Positions 44,295 to 53,121 of a stretch of DNA of 64,000 nt are shown one piece after another. The notes beneath the pieces were generated by a model. It saw only the letters and a program-made list of their open reading frames with translations. It was not told where the DNA came from and did no database searches. The stretch spans positions 117,537 through 181,536 of the forward strand of contig NZ_JARWNX010000039.1 of the NCBI RefSeq assembly GCF_029868385.1, given 5' to 3'. The translations under genes and the position numbers were made by a program. This stretch comes from Nocardia cyriacigeorgica. Its GTDB lineage: Bacteria > Actinomycetota > Actinomycetes > Mycobacteriales > Mycobacteriaceae. The first letter of the stretch is position 1, and each line of letters opens with the position of its first letter.

Positions 44295-44918
44295 GTGACC
44301 AGACCCCGTCGTGCCGGGCGTCGCCGCAGTGCGAAAACCGACGGCGACGCCCGCCAACTGATCCTGGATGCCGCGGAAAGGCTTTTCGCCGCACAGGGGT
44401 TCGACGGCACCCCGACGGCGGCGATCGCCGCGTCCGCCGATGTGCCCAAGGGTCTGGTCTTCTATTACTTCCCGACCAAGAACTCGATCCTGACGGCCCT
44501 GATGGCCGAACGGGTGCCGCCGCAACCCATCGAGGACATCGGCGCTGTCGTCGCACCGGGTGATCCGGCGACCAGCCTGGTCAATCTCGATGCGGCACTG
44601 AACCTTCGCGACCACCATTCCTCGGTGTTGCGAGTGATCATGTGGCGCGAAGCCGACACCCATCCCGACGTCCGCCGCCAGCTGCGCCAGCTGCGTGATC
44701 AACTCCTCGACGTCACCGCTCGCGTGCTCCAGGCCAGTGCTCCGGCCCCGGTCCGTCCCGGCACCCTACGCGCGTGCGCCGCCGCCTGGGTCTCGGCCAT
44801 GTTCGCCATCGCCAGCTCCGACCGCCTGCACGCCCTCGACGGCGTCCCGCTGCCGACCACCGACGAGATTCTCAATGTCGCGCAGGTGGTGGCGGCGGGT
44901 ATGACACAACTCGGCTGA
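44295..44918 (+). CDS. TetR family transcriptional regulator
   Basis: A 207-residue TetR-type repressor. The N-terminal helix-turn-helix is DARQLILDAAERLFAAQGFD, then TPTAAIAASADVPKGLVFYY and FPTKNSILTALM. GTG at 44295 is taken as start, five bases after the SPW stop, so the two genes are likely co-transcribed. The C-terminal ligand-binding domain is not close to a known group. It may regulate its own operon through the palindrome at 43851-43862. Confidence 0.9.
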   Translation: MTRPRRAGRRRSAKTDGDARQLILDAAERLFAAQGFDGTPTAAIAASADVPKGLVFYYFPTKNSILTALMAERVPPQPIEDIGAVVAPGDPATSLVNLDAALNLRDHHSSVLRVIMWREADTHPDVRRQLRQLRDQLLDVTARVLQASAPAPVRPGTLRACAAAWVSAMFAIASSDRLHALDGVPLPTTDEILNVAQVVAAGMTQLG

Positions 44919-45000
44919 CCGGGATTCGATGCCGAAATATCGCTGACACCCCGTCCGGCCTGCGCGATCGCAACACCGCGCCGTGGTAGCAATAGGTGCC

Positions 45001-46209
45001 ATGCGGGTTATCCAGCGTTTGATAACCGGTGCGCTCCTGGGCGCCTCCGCGGTTCTGATCGTCGGGACGGTCCCCGCCCCGGCTCTGCCTCGCTATCCGG
45101 TGGCCGATCCCGATCCCTTCTACTCCCAACCGGCCGACCTCGCGGCCTATCGCCCCGGTGACGTGCTCGCGGTGCGGCGACTGCCGCCACTGCTCACCTT
45201 CCCCGGCACCACGCTGACACTGGTGAAGTTCCGCTCCACCAATTCGCGCGGTCTGCCCATCGCGGCGACCACCACCGTGCTGACGCCGCCAGGGCAGCGC
45301 CCCGACGGGCCACTGCTGTCCTATCAGCACATCATCAACGGGCTCGGACCGTCGTGTGCGGTGTCGCGGGTGCTCTACACCGCCGATCCGAATCTGCAAG
45401 TCCGCGAGGCCGTCGCGCTGAATGTGCTGCTGTTGCGCGGGTGGAGTATCGCCCTGCCCGACCATCTCGGTCCCACCTTCGCCTACGGCGCCGCTAAGCT
45501 CGGCGGGCAGATCACGCTCGACGGAATCCGGGCCGCGCAGCGAGTTCCGGAGCTGGCGGTCCAGCACAGTCCGGTGGCGATGGCCGGGTATTCCGGTGGC
45601 GGTATGGCCACGGCCTGGGCGGCCGCGCTGGCGCCGAGCTACGCACCGGAGGTGAAACTGGCCGGTGCCGCGGCCGGGGGCGTCCCGGCGAATCTGATGC
45701 GCATGATCGAAGGCTTGCAGTTCGACCCGCATCCGGCGTTCGGCCTGGTGATGGCGGCCGCGATCGGGCTCGAACGCGAATATCCCGATCGTTTCCCGAT
45801 CAGCGACAATCTCAATCCGACCGGTATCGCGGCGCGCGATGCGATGGCCGATGGCTGCACCAATGACATTCTCGCCACCGGCGCTGGTCGCAGCGTTCGC
45901 GACTACGCGAGCAACACCTCGCTCATGCACGACGCCGACGCCAGGGCGGTCGTCGAGGAGAACAGCATCGAACTATTCGATCAGGAACCGAATATCCCCA
46001 TCTTCGAATGGCATTCACCCACCGATCCGCTGATCCCGATCGACTCCATCGTCGCGACCAACCGCCGCTACTGCGCGGCGGGCGTGCCGGTGCAGGCGGA
46101 ACTGATCCCGACACCGGAACACCTGTCGGCCGCTGTGCTCGGAATGCCGAGCATGGTCGCGTGGCTGGATGCCCGGTTCCGCGGGGAACCGGCCCCGAGC
46201 AACTGCTGA
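45001..46209 (+). CDS. Secreted lipase (LIP family)
   Basis: A 402-residue exported lipase of the LIP (secretory lipase, PF03583-type) family. A signal peptide is at residues 1-30 (MRVIQRLITGALLGASAVLI). The nucleophile elbow is VAMAGYSGGGMATAWAAALA; the likely His is in ELIPTPEHLSAAVLGMPS and the acid in WHSPTDPLIP. ATG at 45001 is chosen over an in-frame GTG at 44983. It is convergent with kshB. It probably hydrolyses host or environmental triglycerides or esters. Confidence 0.92.
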   Translation: MRVIQRLITGALLGASAVLIVGTVPAPALPRYPVADPDPFYSQPADLAAYRPGDVLAVRRLPPLLTFPGTTLTLVKFRSTNSRGLPIAATTTVLTPPGQRPDGPLLSYQHIINGLGPSCAVSRVLYTADPNLQVREAVALNVLLLRGWSIALPDHLGPTFAYGAAKLGGQITLDGIRAAQRVPELAVQHSPVAMAGYSGGGMATAWAAALAPSYAPEVKLAGAAAGGVPANLMRMIEGLQFDPHPAFGLVMAAAIGLEREYPDRFPISDNLNPTGIAARDAMADGCTNDILATGAGRSVRDYASNTSLMHDADARAVVEENSIELFDQEPNIPIFEWHSPTDPLIPIDSIVATNRRYCAAGVPVQAELIPTPEHLSAAVLGMPSMVAWLDARFRGEPAPSNC

Positions 46210-46225
46210 ACGCGCGAGTGTCGGC

Positions 46226-47281
46226 TCAGAACTGGATTTTCAGGTGGTCGGTCACCGGCCTGGCCTGGCAACCGAGGATGTAACCGTTCTCGATGTCCTC
46301 GGGGTCGAGGATTTCGGCGTTCTCCATGTCGACCTTGCCCTCGAGGACGGTGCATGCGCAGGAACCGCATTCGCCCTCCTGGCAGGAGTAGGGGACATCG
46401 AGTCCCTTGGCGAGCATGATGTCGACGAGGGTCTGTTTGCGGGGCCAGCTCAGTTCGTGGACCTCACCGTCGAGTTCCACCTCGACGGTGGCGGCGTCGG
46501 CGGCTTCTTCGTCACTGATCTCGACCGGCGCCTGATCGGCGAACGGGTCTCCGGCCAGTGAGTTGAAGACCTCCGCGTGGGTGCGGTTGCGGGGGACGTC
46601 GAGCTGGGCGAGTGCGTCGTGCACGCGGTCCATGAACGGGCGCGGGCCGCACATATAGGCGTGGTAGGCGGTGTAGGGGCGGACCAGTCCGGCGAGCGCG
46701 TCGGCGGTGGGCAGGCCCTGTAGGTGTTCGAGCCAGTGGATGACGGTGAGCCGCTGCGGGTGCTTATCGGCCAGTTCGCGCAGTTCGGCGGCGAAGATCA
46801 CCGATTGCGGATCGCGGTTGGCGTAGACGAGCACGATCTTGCCGGTGCCGCGGGCAAGGGCGGATTTCAGGATCGACATGACCGGTGTGATGCCGCTGCC
46901 CGCGCCGAACAGCAGCAGATCCTCGTCGAGATCCTTCGGGGTGAACACCCCGGACGGTGGCAGTACCTCGATCTCCGAACCGGCCACGATGTTGTCGCAG
47001 AGCCAGTTGGAGCCGTAGCCGCCCTCGGTGCGTTTGACGGTGACCTTGGGCAGATCGTCGGTGTAGGGCGAGCTGGCCAGCGAATAGCAGCGCGCGACCG
47101 ATCCGGTCTGATCGCTCGGGATGCGCAGGGTGAGGAACTGGCCGGGCTGGTATTCGAAGCGTTCGCGGAGTTCGCCGGGTACGTCGAAGACCAGCGAGGC
47201 GGTGTCGGCGGTCTCGGCGATGACCGCGGCAACCCGCAGCACGACCGAGCGTGAGCCGTGTGGAACTTCGACGGTGGTCAT
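46226..47281 (-). CDS. kshB: 3-ketosteroid 9-alpha-hydroxylase reductase subunit (KshB-like)
   Basis: A 351-residue oxidoreductase with FAD/NAD domains followed by a plant-type [2Fe-2S] ferredoxin domain. It carries RCYSLASSPYTDDLPKVTVK for flavin binding, LLLFGAGSGITPVMSILKSA for NAD binding, and SCQEGECGSCACTVLEGKVD plus GCQARPV for the cluster. This architecture matches KshB, which passes electrons to the Rieske oxygenase KshA in steroid ring degradation; phenol-hydroxylase-like reductases look similar, so the name is likely rather than certain. ATG at 47281 has GAGAGGAC upstream. A KstR-type operator lies 50 bases ahead, which supports the steroid role. Confidence 0.86.
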   Translation of the reverse strand: MTTVEVPHGSRSVVLRVAAVIAETADTASLVFDVPGELRERFEYQPGQFLTLRIPSDQTGSVARCYSLASSPYTDDLPKVTVKRTEGGYGSNWLCDNIVAGSEIEVLPPSGVFTPKDLDEDLLLFGAGSGITPVMSILKSALARGTGKIVLVYANRDPQSVIFAAELRELADKHPQRLTVIHWLEHLQGLPTADALAGLVRPYTAYHAYMCGPRPFMDRVHDALAQLDVPRNRTHAEVFNSLAGDPFADQAPVEISDEEAADAATVEVELDGEVHELSWPRKQTLVDIMLAKGLDVPYSCQEGECGSCACTVLEGKVDMENAEILDPEDIENGYILGCQARPVTDHLKIQF

Positions 47282-47331
47282 GTCGTCCTCTCGAACGTGG
47301 CGCGGCCGATCCGGTACCGGTACGGCAAAAC

Positions 47332-47345
47332 TAGAACGTGTTGCA
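47332..47345 (-). promoter_or_regulatory. KstR-type operator upstream of kshB
   Basis: TAGAACGTGTTGCA matches the published KstR consensus TnnAACnnGTTnnA at every fixed base. KstR represses cholesterol-degradation genes in Mycobacterium and Rhodococcus. The site is 50 bases upstream of kshB and just beyond the stop of the TetR gene. The motif is visible; control by a KstR encoded elsewhere is inference. Confidence 0.75.
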
Positions 47346-47348
47346 GTT

Positions 47349-47987
47349 TTATCGTACGTCGGGGTCGGGCTGCTGGACAAGCTGGGCTTCCAGCCCGGCG
47401 ATCAGCACGCTCACCCCGAAGTCGTACGAATACTTACCGCGCAGGTCGGGCATGTATTTGGTGGCGCGGGCCACCGCATCGGGCAGAGTGACATCGGTCA
47501 GCGCCGACCGGTCACGCGGGTTCACCCGGCTGCGACCGAACAGGAAGGTGTGGATGGTCGCGTAGGCGGCCAGCACATTGCGGTCGCTGAATCCCGCGTC
47601 GAACAGGATCTCCATCACCGCGGCGATCACATCGAGCTGTTTGCCGAGCATCTGTTCGATCAGCACATCGCCGAGGCCGGGGTGCTTACGCAGTTTCTCA
47701 TCGATCTGGCCGATGAGTTCACGCAGCCGCTGCTGCCAGGGACCCGACTCCGGTGGCGGTTTGCGTACGCCCGCCAGTGCGGCGGTGGCTACCAGGTCGA
47801 GCAGTTCCCGTTTATCGGCCACGTAGTAGTACGGGGCCATCGGCGAAACTCCCAGTTCGCGCGATAGTCGACGCATCGATAGCTTGTCCACGCCGTCTGC
47901 GCGGACCACCCGCAATGCGGCCTCGACGATCTCTGATTCCGAGAGGGTATTACCGCCCCCGCTGGCCTGCGTTCGCCCGACTCCCAT
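47349..47987 (-). CDS. TetR/AcrR family transcriptional regulator
   Basis: A 212-residue TetR regulator. The DNA-binding domain is ESEIVEAALRVVRADGVDKL, then SMRRLSRELGVSPMAPYYYV and ADKRELLDLVATAAL. The C-terminal domain (about 85-205) is of the TetR_C type with a helical ligand pocket. It is divergent from mftA across a 200-base spacer, and upstream of kshB on the same strand. Neither KstR nor the MftR regulator of mycobacterial mycofactocin loci has this sequence. Its target may be mftA, kshB or itself. Confidence 0.9.
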   Translation of the reverse strand: MGVGRTQASGGGNTLSESEIVEAALRVVRADGVDKLSMRRLSRELGVSPMAPYYYVADKRELLDLVATAALAGVRKPPPESGPWQQRLRELIGQIDEKLRKHPGLGDVLIEQMLGKQLDVIAAVMEILFDAGFSDRNVLAAYATIHTFLFGRSRVNPRDRSALTDVTLPDAVARATKYMPDLRGKYSYDFGVSVLIAGLEAQLVQQPDPDVR

Positions 47988-48188
47988 GCCACCTCTACCA
48001 CCGCGGGCGCCTTCGGCCCGTCATGTCCTGTTCAGCTGCTTGCCACCGGAAAGTTTAGAGGGCTCGGGGCTGGTGCTGCCGATTCCTCGGTCGAAACCGC
48101 TTCTTTTTGTCAGTTCATGACGTTATGGTGTGTGAGCGCGGCTACATCTGTGGCCGCGACCACAGTGCCCACTGGAGTGGAGGTAGCC

Positions 48189-48341
48189 ATGCCGGACCAG
48201 GGATTCAACGGACCCGCCGACACCGACAACCGCGGCCCGATCGCGGCCGCCGCGCAGCGCTCGGCCGAGGACAACACACCGCTGGTGGAGGAATCGCTCA
48301 TCGAAGAGGTGTCCATCGACGGTATGTGCGGCGTCTACTGA
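48189..48341 (+). CDS. mftA: Mycofactocin precursor peptide MftA
   Basis: The ribosomally made precursor of the redox cofactor mycofactocin, 50 residues here. The conserved C-terminal core ends in EEVSIDGMCGVY, from which Val-Tyr becomes the cofactor nucleus; the leader MPDQGFNGPADTDNRGPIAA is longer than in M. tuberculosis. GTGGAGG lies upstream of the ATG. The gene is 19 bases from the fused mftB-mftC gene, its expected partner. Confidence 0.95.
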   Translation: MPDQGFNGPADTDNRGPIAAAAQRSAEDNTPLVEESLIEEVSIDGMCGVY

Positions 48342-48360
48342 TCTGAGAGGAGCGCCCGAA

Positions 48361-49884
48361 ATGCTCGATCTCGATACGCGCTGGCAGCTGCATCCGCGAG
48401 TTGCCCTGCGGCCGGAACCGTTCGGCGCGCTGCTATATCACTTCGGCACGCGCAAGCTGTCGTTTCTGAAGAATCCGCGCATCGTCGAGATCGTGCGGTC
48501 GCTGCCCGCGCAGCCATCGGTGCGTTCGGCCATGCGGGCCGCCGGTGTGGACGACGCCGCGGCCGCGTCGTATGTGAAAGCGCTGACGCAGCTGGCCGAT
48601 TCGGACATGATCGTCGGTGCGTCCACATCGACCCCGCTGGTGCAGCCGGTCGCACCCGCGCCGTTCGCGCCCGCGGCCCCTGGTGATGATCGGGCGGTGC
48701 GGCTCGTCGACCGATTCGAATCGGGGCTGGCCGCGCCGATCTGCCTGACCTGGGAACTCACCTACGCGTGCAATCTGTCCTGTGTGCATTGCCTGTCGTC
48801 GTCCGGGCGGCGCGATCCGCGTGAGCTGAGCACCGAGCAGTGCAAGGCGCTCATCGACGAGTTCCAGCGCATGCAGGTGTTCTATGTCAATATCGGCGGC
48901 GGCGAACCCACTGTGCGCCCGGACTTCTGGGAACTGGTCGACTACGCCACCGATCACCAGGTGGGAGTGAAGTTCTCCACCAACGGTGTTCGGATCACCC
49001 CCGAGGTCGCCGCGCGGCTGGCCGCCAGTGACTATGTGGACGTACAGATCTCGCTCGACGGCGCCGACGCCGCCGTCAACGATGCGGTGCGCGGACCCGG
49101 TTCCTACGATATGGCGATCCGCGCACTGGAAAACCTGGCCGCGGCCGGGTTCGAGGATGCCAAGCTGTCGGTGGTGGCGACCAGGCACAATATCGCCCAG
49201 CTCGACCAGTTCCGGGAGATCGCCGATCGTTACGGCGCCACCCTGCGGCTGACCCGGCTGCGTCCGTCCGGCCGCGGCGCCGATGTGTGGGATGAGCTGC
49301 ATCCCTTGCCGCAACAGCAGCGTGAACTCTACGAATGGCTGCTGCGCAATGGCGACGGTGTACTCACCGGTGACTCGTTCTTCCACCTGTCGGCCTTCGG
49401 CGAGGCGCTGCCGGGACTGAACATGTGCGGTGCGGGCCGGGTGGTGTGTCTGGTGGATCCGGTGGGCGATGTCTATGCCTGCCCGTTCGCCATCCACGAC
49501 CGCTTTCACGCCGGAAACGTGGTCGCCGACGGTGGTTTCGCGAGCGTATGGCGGGAATCGGAGCTTTTCGGGCAGTTGCGTGAGCCCACCGGCGGCGGCG
49601 CGTGCTCGTCCTGCGCGCATTACGACGCGTGCCGGGGTGGCTGTATGGCGGCGAAGTTCTTCACCGGTCTGCCCGCCGATGGGCCGGACCCGGAATGCGT
49701 ACAGGGTTACGGTGAAGCGGCGCTCGCGGACGCGGGCCGGGTGGTGCCGCGCTCATCGGTCGACCATTCGCGGCGGAGCGCGCCGCGGCGTTCGGGCGGG
49801 CGTAAATCCGGGCCCGTTCCGCTGACGCTGCTGACGCCGCCGCGGCGGCCGTCGCGGGCCTGTGACGAGAGCCCGCTGGGGTAG
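48361..49884 (+). CDS. mftC: Fused MftB-MftC: mycofactocin chaperone plus radical SAM maturase
   Basis: A single 507-residue reading frame carrying two normally separate proteins. Residues 1 to about 100 are MftB, the RRE-type peptide chaperone ([20 protein letters not shown], then [16 protein letters not shown]). A Pro/Ala linker (about 100-118) leads into MftC, the radical SAM enzyme that decarboxylates and cross-links the MftA C-terminus. Its SAM cluster is CNLSCVHC (Cys137, Cys141, Cys144) with [16 protein letters not shown] following. SPASM cysteines are present: [16 protein letters not shown] and VYACPFAIH, then [20 protein letters not shown]. The tail ends in CDESPLG as in other MftC proteins. 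No internal stop or frameshift is seen. Confidence 0.94.
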   Translation: MLDLDTRWQLHPRVALRPEPFGALLYHFGTRKLSFLKNPRIVEIVRSLPAQPSVRSAMRAAGVDDAAAASYVKALTQLADSDMIVGASTSTPLVQPVAPAPFAPAAPGDDRAVRLVDRFESGLAAPICLTWELTYACNLSCVHCLSSSGRRDPRELSTEQCKALIDEFQRMQVFYVNIGGGEPTVRPDFWELVDYATDHQVGVKFSTNGVRITPEVAARLAASDYVDVQISLDGADAAVNDAVRGPGSYDMAIRALENLAAAGFEDAKLSVVATRHNIAQLDQFREIADRYGATLRLTRLRPSGRGADVWDELHPLPQQQRELYEWLLRNGDGVLTGDSFFHLSAFGEALPGLNMCGAGRVVCLVDPVGDVYACPFAIHDRFHAGNVVADGGFASVWRESELFGQLREPTGGGACSSCAHYDACRGGCMAAKFFTGLPADGPDPECVQGYGEAALADAGRVVPRSSVDHSRRSAPRRSGGRKSGPVPLTLLTPPRRPSRACDESPLG

Positions 49885-49905
49885 CCGCGCGCGGATAGCC
49901 GGGGC

Positions 49906-49937
49906 CGGTGCGCGAACCATCCGAGGTTCGCGCACCG
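49906..49937 (+). terminator. Hairpin terminator after mftB-mftC
   Basis: A perfect 13-base-pair stem (49906-49918 with 49925-49937) closes a six-base loop 21 bases after the mftB-mftC stop. There is no U-run, as is usual in this group. It separates mftA and mftB-mftC from the mftF-mftG pair. Confidence 0.75.
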
Positions 49938-50104
49938 ACCGCGCGGTACGCGATTGCCATTCGGTTGCCATCGAAGCGAGGACTCGCCCGGTAATCGTTC
50001 AGCAACGCAGATCCTGTCGGATACCGGGCCTACCACGCGAAATACTCCGGAACTGGTTGCGTGTTTCGCGACTGTTGGTGTCAGCCGAGCGAACTCCGTC
50101 TAAC

Positions 50105-51514
50105 ATGCCAGGAATGCGCCATGATCGCCTTCCCGACGGATTCGGGGTGCGGATCGATCCACGGGTACGCGCATACTCCGGGGGACGCATCCTGATCGGA
50201 GGAACACCCGCGAGGTTGCTGCGCCTTGCCCCGGAAGCCGCCGAAATGATCGGCGACGGGTACCTCGAGGTCAACGGCCCGAAGTCTGCCGTCGTTGCCA
50301 GGCGGCTGCTCGATTCCGGGGTGGCCAACCCGCGGCCCCGGCTGCTGCCCTCACCCGAGGACGTCACCGTCATCGTGCCGTTGCACAACAACGCCGACGG
50401 TCTGGTCCGGCTGCTCGCCGCCCTGCGCGGCCACAATGTGATCGTCGTCGACGACGGCTCCGACCAGCCGGTGCGGGTGCCGCCGGAGGGCGGTGGTCGA
50501 TGCCGGGTCAGCGTGCTGCGCCATGAGCGTGCGCTGGGGCCCGCCGCCGCGCGCAATGCCGGATTGCGGGCGGCGACAACCGAGTTCGTGGCGTTCCTGG
50601 ATTCCGATGTGGTGCCGCGCAGCGGCTGGCTCGAGGTCATGCTCGGGCATTTCAGCGATCCCGAGGTGGCGTTGGTCGCGCCGCGGATCGTGGCGCTCGA
50701 TCCCGAATCCAATGCGCTGGCCCGCTATGAGCACACCCGGTCCTCGCTGGATCTCGGCAGGCGCGAGTCTGCGGTGCAATCGCGCGGGATGGTGTCGTAC
50801 GTGCCGAGCGCGGCGCTGCTGGTGCGGCGTGGGGCGCTGCTGGCCGAGGGTGGTTTCGACGAGTCCATGCACGTCGCCGAGGATGTGGACCTGTGCTGGC
50901 GGCTGGAGCGGGCGGGCTGGCGGTTGCGCTACGAACCGGCTGCCCATGTCGCCCACGATCACCGGGTGTCGTTCCGGGCCTGGTTCAACCGGAAGATGTT
51001 CTACGGCACCGGGGCCGCACCGCTGGGCGCACGGCATGCGGGCATGGTGTCTCCACTGTCGGTGCCGTCGTGGACCATGCTGGCCGCGGTGCTGTTCGGC
51101 ACCCAGACCCGCTGGGGTTTCGTCGGCGGGGTGTTCACCCTGGTGGCGGCGCTCGGCAGATTGCGGCGCGTCTTCGGCGAACTGGACAATCCGACCCGGA
51201 TCGCGGCGATCTATCTGGCCCGCGGATTCTTCGCCGGACTGTGGCGGTTGGCCTCGGCCATGTGCCGACATTATTGGCCGGTCACCGTGCTGGCCATGGT
51301 GGCGTCGCGGCGGATCCGGCGTATCGCGGTGACGATGGCCCTGGCCGACGGGCTGGCCGACTGGTTCACCCACCGCGATGCGGGCGGCCTCGATCCGTTC
51401 CGCTACATCGCCTTCCGCCGGGTCGACGATATCGCCTACGGTTCCGGCCTGTGGCTCGGCGCCTGGCGGGCACGCAGCATCGAATCGCTGAAGCCCACCA
51501 CACCGCCGCGCTGA
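50105..51514 (+). CDS. mftF: Mycofactocin glycosyltransferase MftF
   Basis: A 469-residue GT2-type glycosyltransferase that adds beta-1,4-glucose units to premycofactocin. ATG at 50105 gives [20 protein letters not shown], matching the start of M. tuberculosis Rv0696 in length and sequence; a second ATG three codons on is equally possible. The N-terminal part holds a family-specific domain, then the GT-A fold with [20 protein letters not shown], the DxD in [19 protein letters not shown] and [20 protein letters not shown]. Two hydrophobic stretches near residues 320-400 suggest membrane association. It is 22 bases from mftG. Confidence 0.93.
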   Translation: MPGMRHDRLPDGFGVRIDPRVRAYSGGRILIGGTPARLLRLAPEAAEMIGDGYLEVNGPKSAVVARRLLDSGVANPRPRLLPSPEDVTVIVPLHNNADGLVRLLAALRGHNVIVVDDGSDQPVRVPPEGGGRCRVSVLRHERALGPAAARNAGLRAATTEFVAFLDSDVVPRSGWLEVMLGHFSDPEVALVAPRIVALDPESNALARYEHTRSSLDLGRRESAVQSRGMVSYVPSAALLVRRGALLAEGGFDESMHVAEDVDLCWRLERAGWRLRYEPAAHVAHDHRVSFRAWFNRKMFYGTGAAPLGARHAGMVSPLSVPSWTMLAAVLFGTQTRWGFVGGVFTLVAALGRLRRVFGELDNPTRIAAIYLARGFFAGLWRLASAMCRHYWPVTVLAMVASRRIRRIAVTMALADGLADWFTHRDAGGLDPFRYIAFRRVDDIAYGSGLWLGAWRARSIESLKPTTPPR

Positions 51515-51536
51515 GCGCGAACGGCTGTCGGAACGG

Positions 51537-52994
51537 ATGACGGACACGCTCATCGTCGGTGGCGGTAGTGCGGGCTGTGTGCTCGCCGCCCGGCTCAGTG
51601 CGGATCCGGCTCATCGCGTGCGGCTGCTGGAGGCCGGGCCCATCTGGGATTCGCCCGCACTGTTTCCGCCGGGTCTGCGCGATGCCACCGAACTACCGCT
51701 CGGCGATGACGCGCTGCTCTGGCACTACCCGATCCAACTGACCCCGAGCACCGCCGGGACCACCGTGCGCGGCCGGGTGATCGGCGGCTCTGGATCGGTC
51801 AACGGCTGCTACTTCGTGCGCCCACCCGCCACCGACTTCGCCGCATGGAGCCGCGAGATCGGCGCTGCGGGATGGTCTTACGACGAGGTGCTGCCGGCGC
51901 TGTGCCGACTCGAACACGATCACGACTTCGGCGATCGCGCCGGTCACGGTGCCGACGGGCCGGTTCCGGTGCGCCGCCCGGACTCGATCAGCCCGCTCAC
52001 CGAAGAGTTCGTCGCGGCCGCCGCGGCGACCGGATTCGCCGAGATACCCGATCTGAACGCGCCCGGCGCGGACGAGATCGGCTATGGCCCGGTGCCCGGC
52101 AATATCGACCGCTCGGCCGGGGCGGCGCTGCGGATGGGCAGCGCGCAGGCGTACCTGCTGCCCGCGCTCGCCCGACCCGGTCTTATCGTCACCGCGGAAA
52201 CACCGGTGACCGGGATCCGGTTCCGCGGTACCAGGGCCATCGGGGTCGAATGCCTGCGGGACGGCGTGGTGGAGTTCATCGCCGCCGATCGGATCGTGCT
52301 GTGCGCGGGCGCGATCGAATCGGCGGCACTGCTGCTGCGGTCGGGGATCGGTGATCCGGCGCGGCTGCGGGCACTCGGGATCCCGGTTGTGCATCCTGCG
52401 CCCGTCGGCGAATGGTGCACCGATCATCCCGAGATCGGTATCGACTACCGGCATCCGGCACCGCATCGTCGCGCCATGGTGCTCGAATACGTGCTGGAAC
52501 TCGGTGATATCGAAATCCGTCCGTACACGATGGCTTTCACGCCGGGGGCGCGGCAGTTCGCGATCGCGTTGATGCGTCCGCACGGCGCCGGTGAGCTGCG
52601 GTTGCGGTCGGCCGACCCGTTCGTGCCGCCGATGATCGACCAGCGTTATCTCGAACAGCGCCGGGACCGGGACGAGCTGCGTGCCGCGGTGCGGTTGTCG
52701 ACGGAGATCCTGCGGCAGATGTCGGCGAGCCCGGCTGCCGCGCCGATACCGGACAGCGTCTCCGACGAGTGGCTGACGGCGCACCTGGCCACCTCACAAC
52801 ATCTGTCGGGAACCTGCCGGATGGGCGCGCCCACCGATGCGCGGGCCGTGGTCGACGAGCGCTGCCGCGTGCACGGCATCGACGGTCTGGCGGTGGCGGA
52901 TCTCTCGATCGTCCCGGTGCCGCTCGGGCGTGGGCCGCAGGCGACGGCGGTGCTCATCGGTGAACGAGCCGCCGATCTGCTGACCGACACCTGA
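51537..52994 (+). CDS. mftG: Mycofactocin-associated GMC-family oxidoreductase MftG
   Basis: A 485-residue glucose-methanol-choline family flavoprotein that in mycobacteria passes electrons from reduced mycofactocin to the respiratory chain. The FAD-binding start is TDTLIVGGGSAGCVLAARLS; the GMC signatures VIGGSGSVNGCYFVRPPATD and VLCAGAIESAALLLRSGIGD are present, as is HLSGTCRMGAPTDARAVVDE near the C-terminus with the expected active-site region. It follows mftF on the same strand and is the last mft gene of the locus. Confidence 0.93.
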   Translation: MTDTLIVGGGSAGCVLAARLSADPAHRVRLLEAGPIWDSPALFPPGLRDATELPLGDDALLWHYPIQLTPSTAGTTVRGRVIGGSGSVNGCYFVRPPATDFAAWSREIGAAGWSYDEVLPALCRLEHDHDFGDRAGHGADGPVPVRRPDSISPLTEEFVAAAAATGFAEIPDLNAPGADEIGYGPVPGNIDRSAGAALRMGSAQAYLLPALARPGLIVTAETPVTGIRFRGTRAIGVECLRDGVVEFIAADRIVLCAGAIESAALLLRSGIGDPARLRALGIPVVHPAPVGEWCTDHPEIGIDYRHPAPHRRAMVLEYVLELGDIEIRPYTMAFTPGARQFAIALMRPHGAGELRLRSADPFVPPMIDQRYLEQRRDRDELRAAVRLSTEILRQMSASPAAAPIPDSVSDEWLTAHLATSQHLSGTCRMGAPTDARAVVDERCRVHGIDGLAVADLSIVPVPLGRGPQATAVLIGERAADLLTDT

Positions 52995-53121
52995 CACCGC
53001 GGGTGCCGCGTGGCTCACATCGGGCCGATGGGCGTGACGCGTGTGACCTGGCGGACAAACCTCACCATCCGCCGGTCGTTACCGGTACCCGCCGGTACAG
53101 TCTGTCGTAGGTGAAAAGCAA

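Noticed and set aside
47349..47987. TetR gene next to kshB as KstR itself
   Set aside because: Its DNA-binding and C-terminal sequences do not resemble KstR; only the operator motif matches the KstR regulon.
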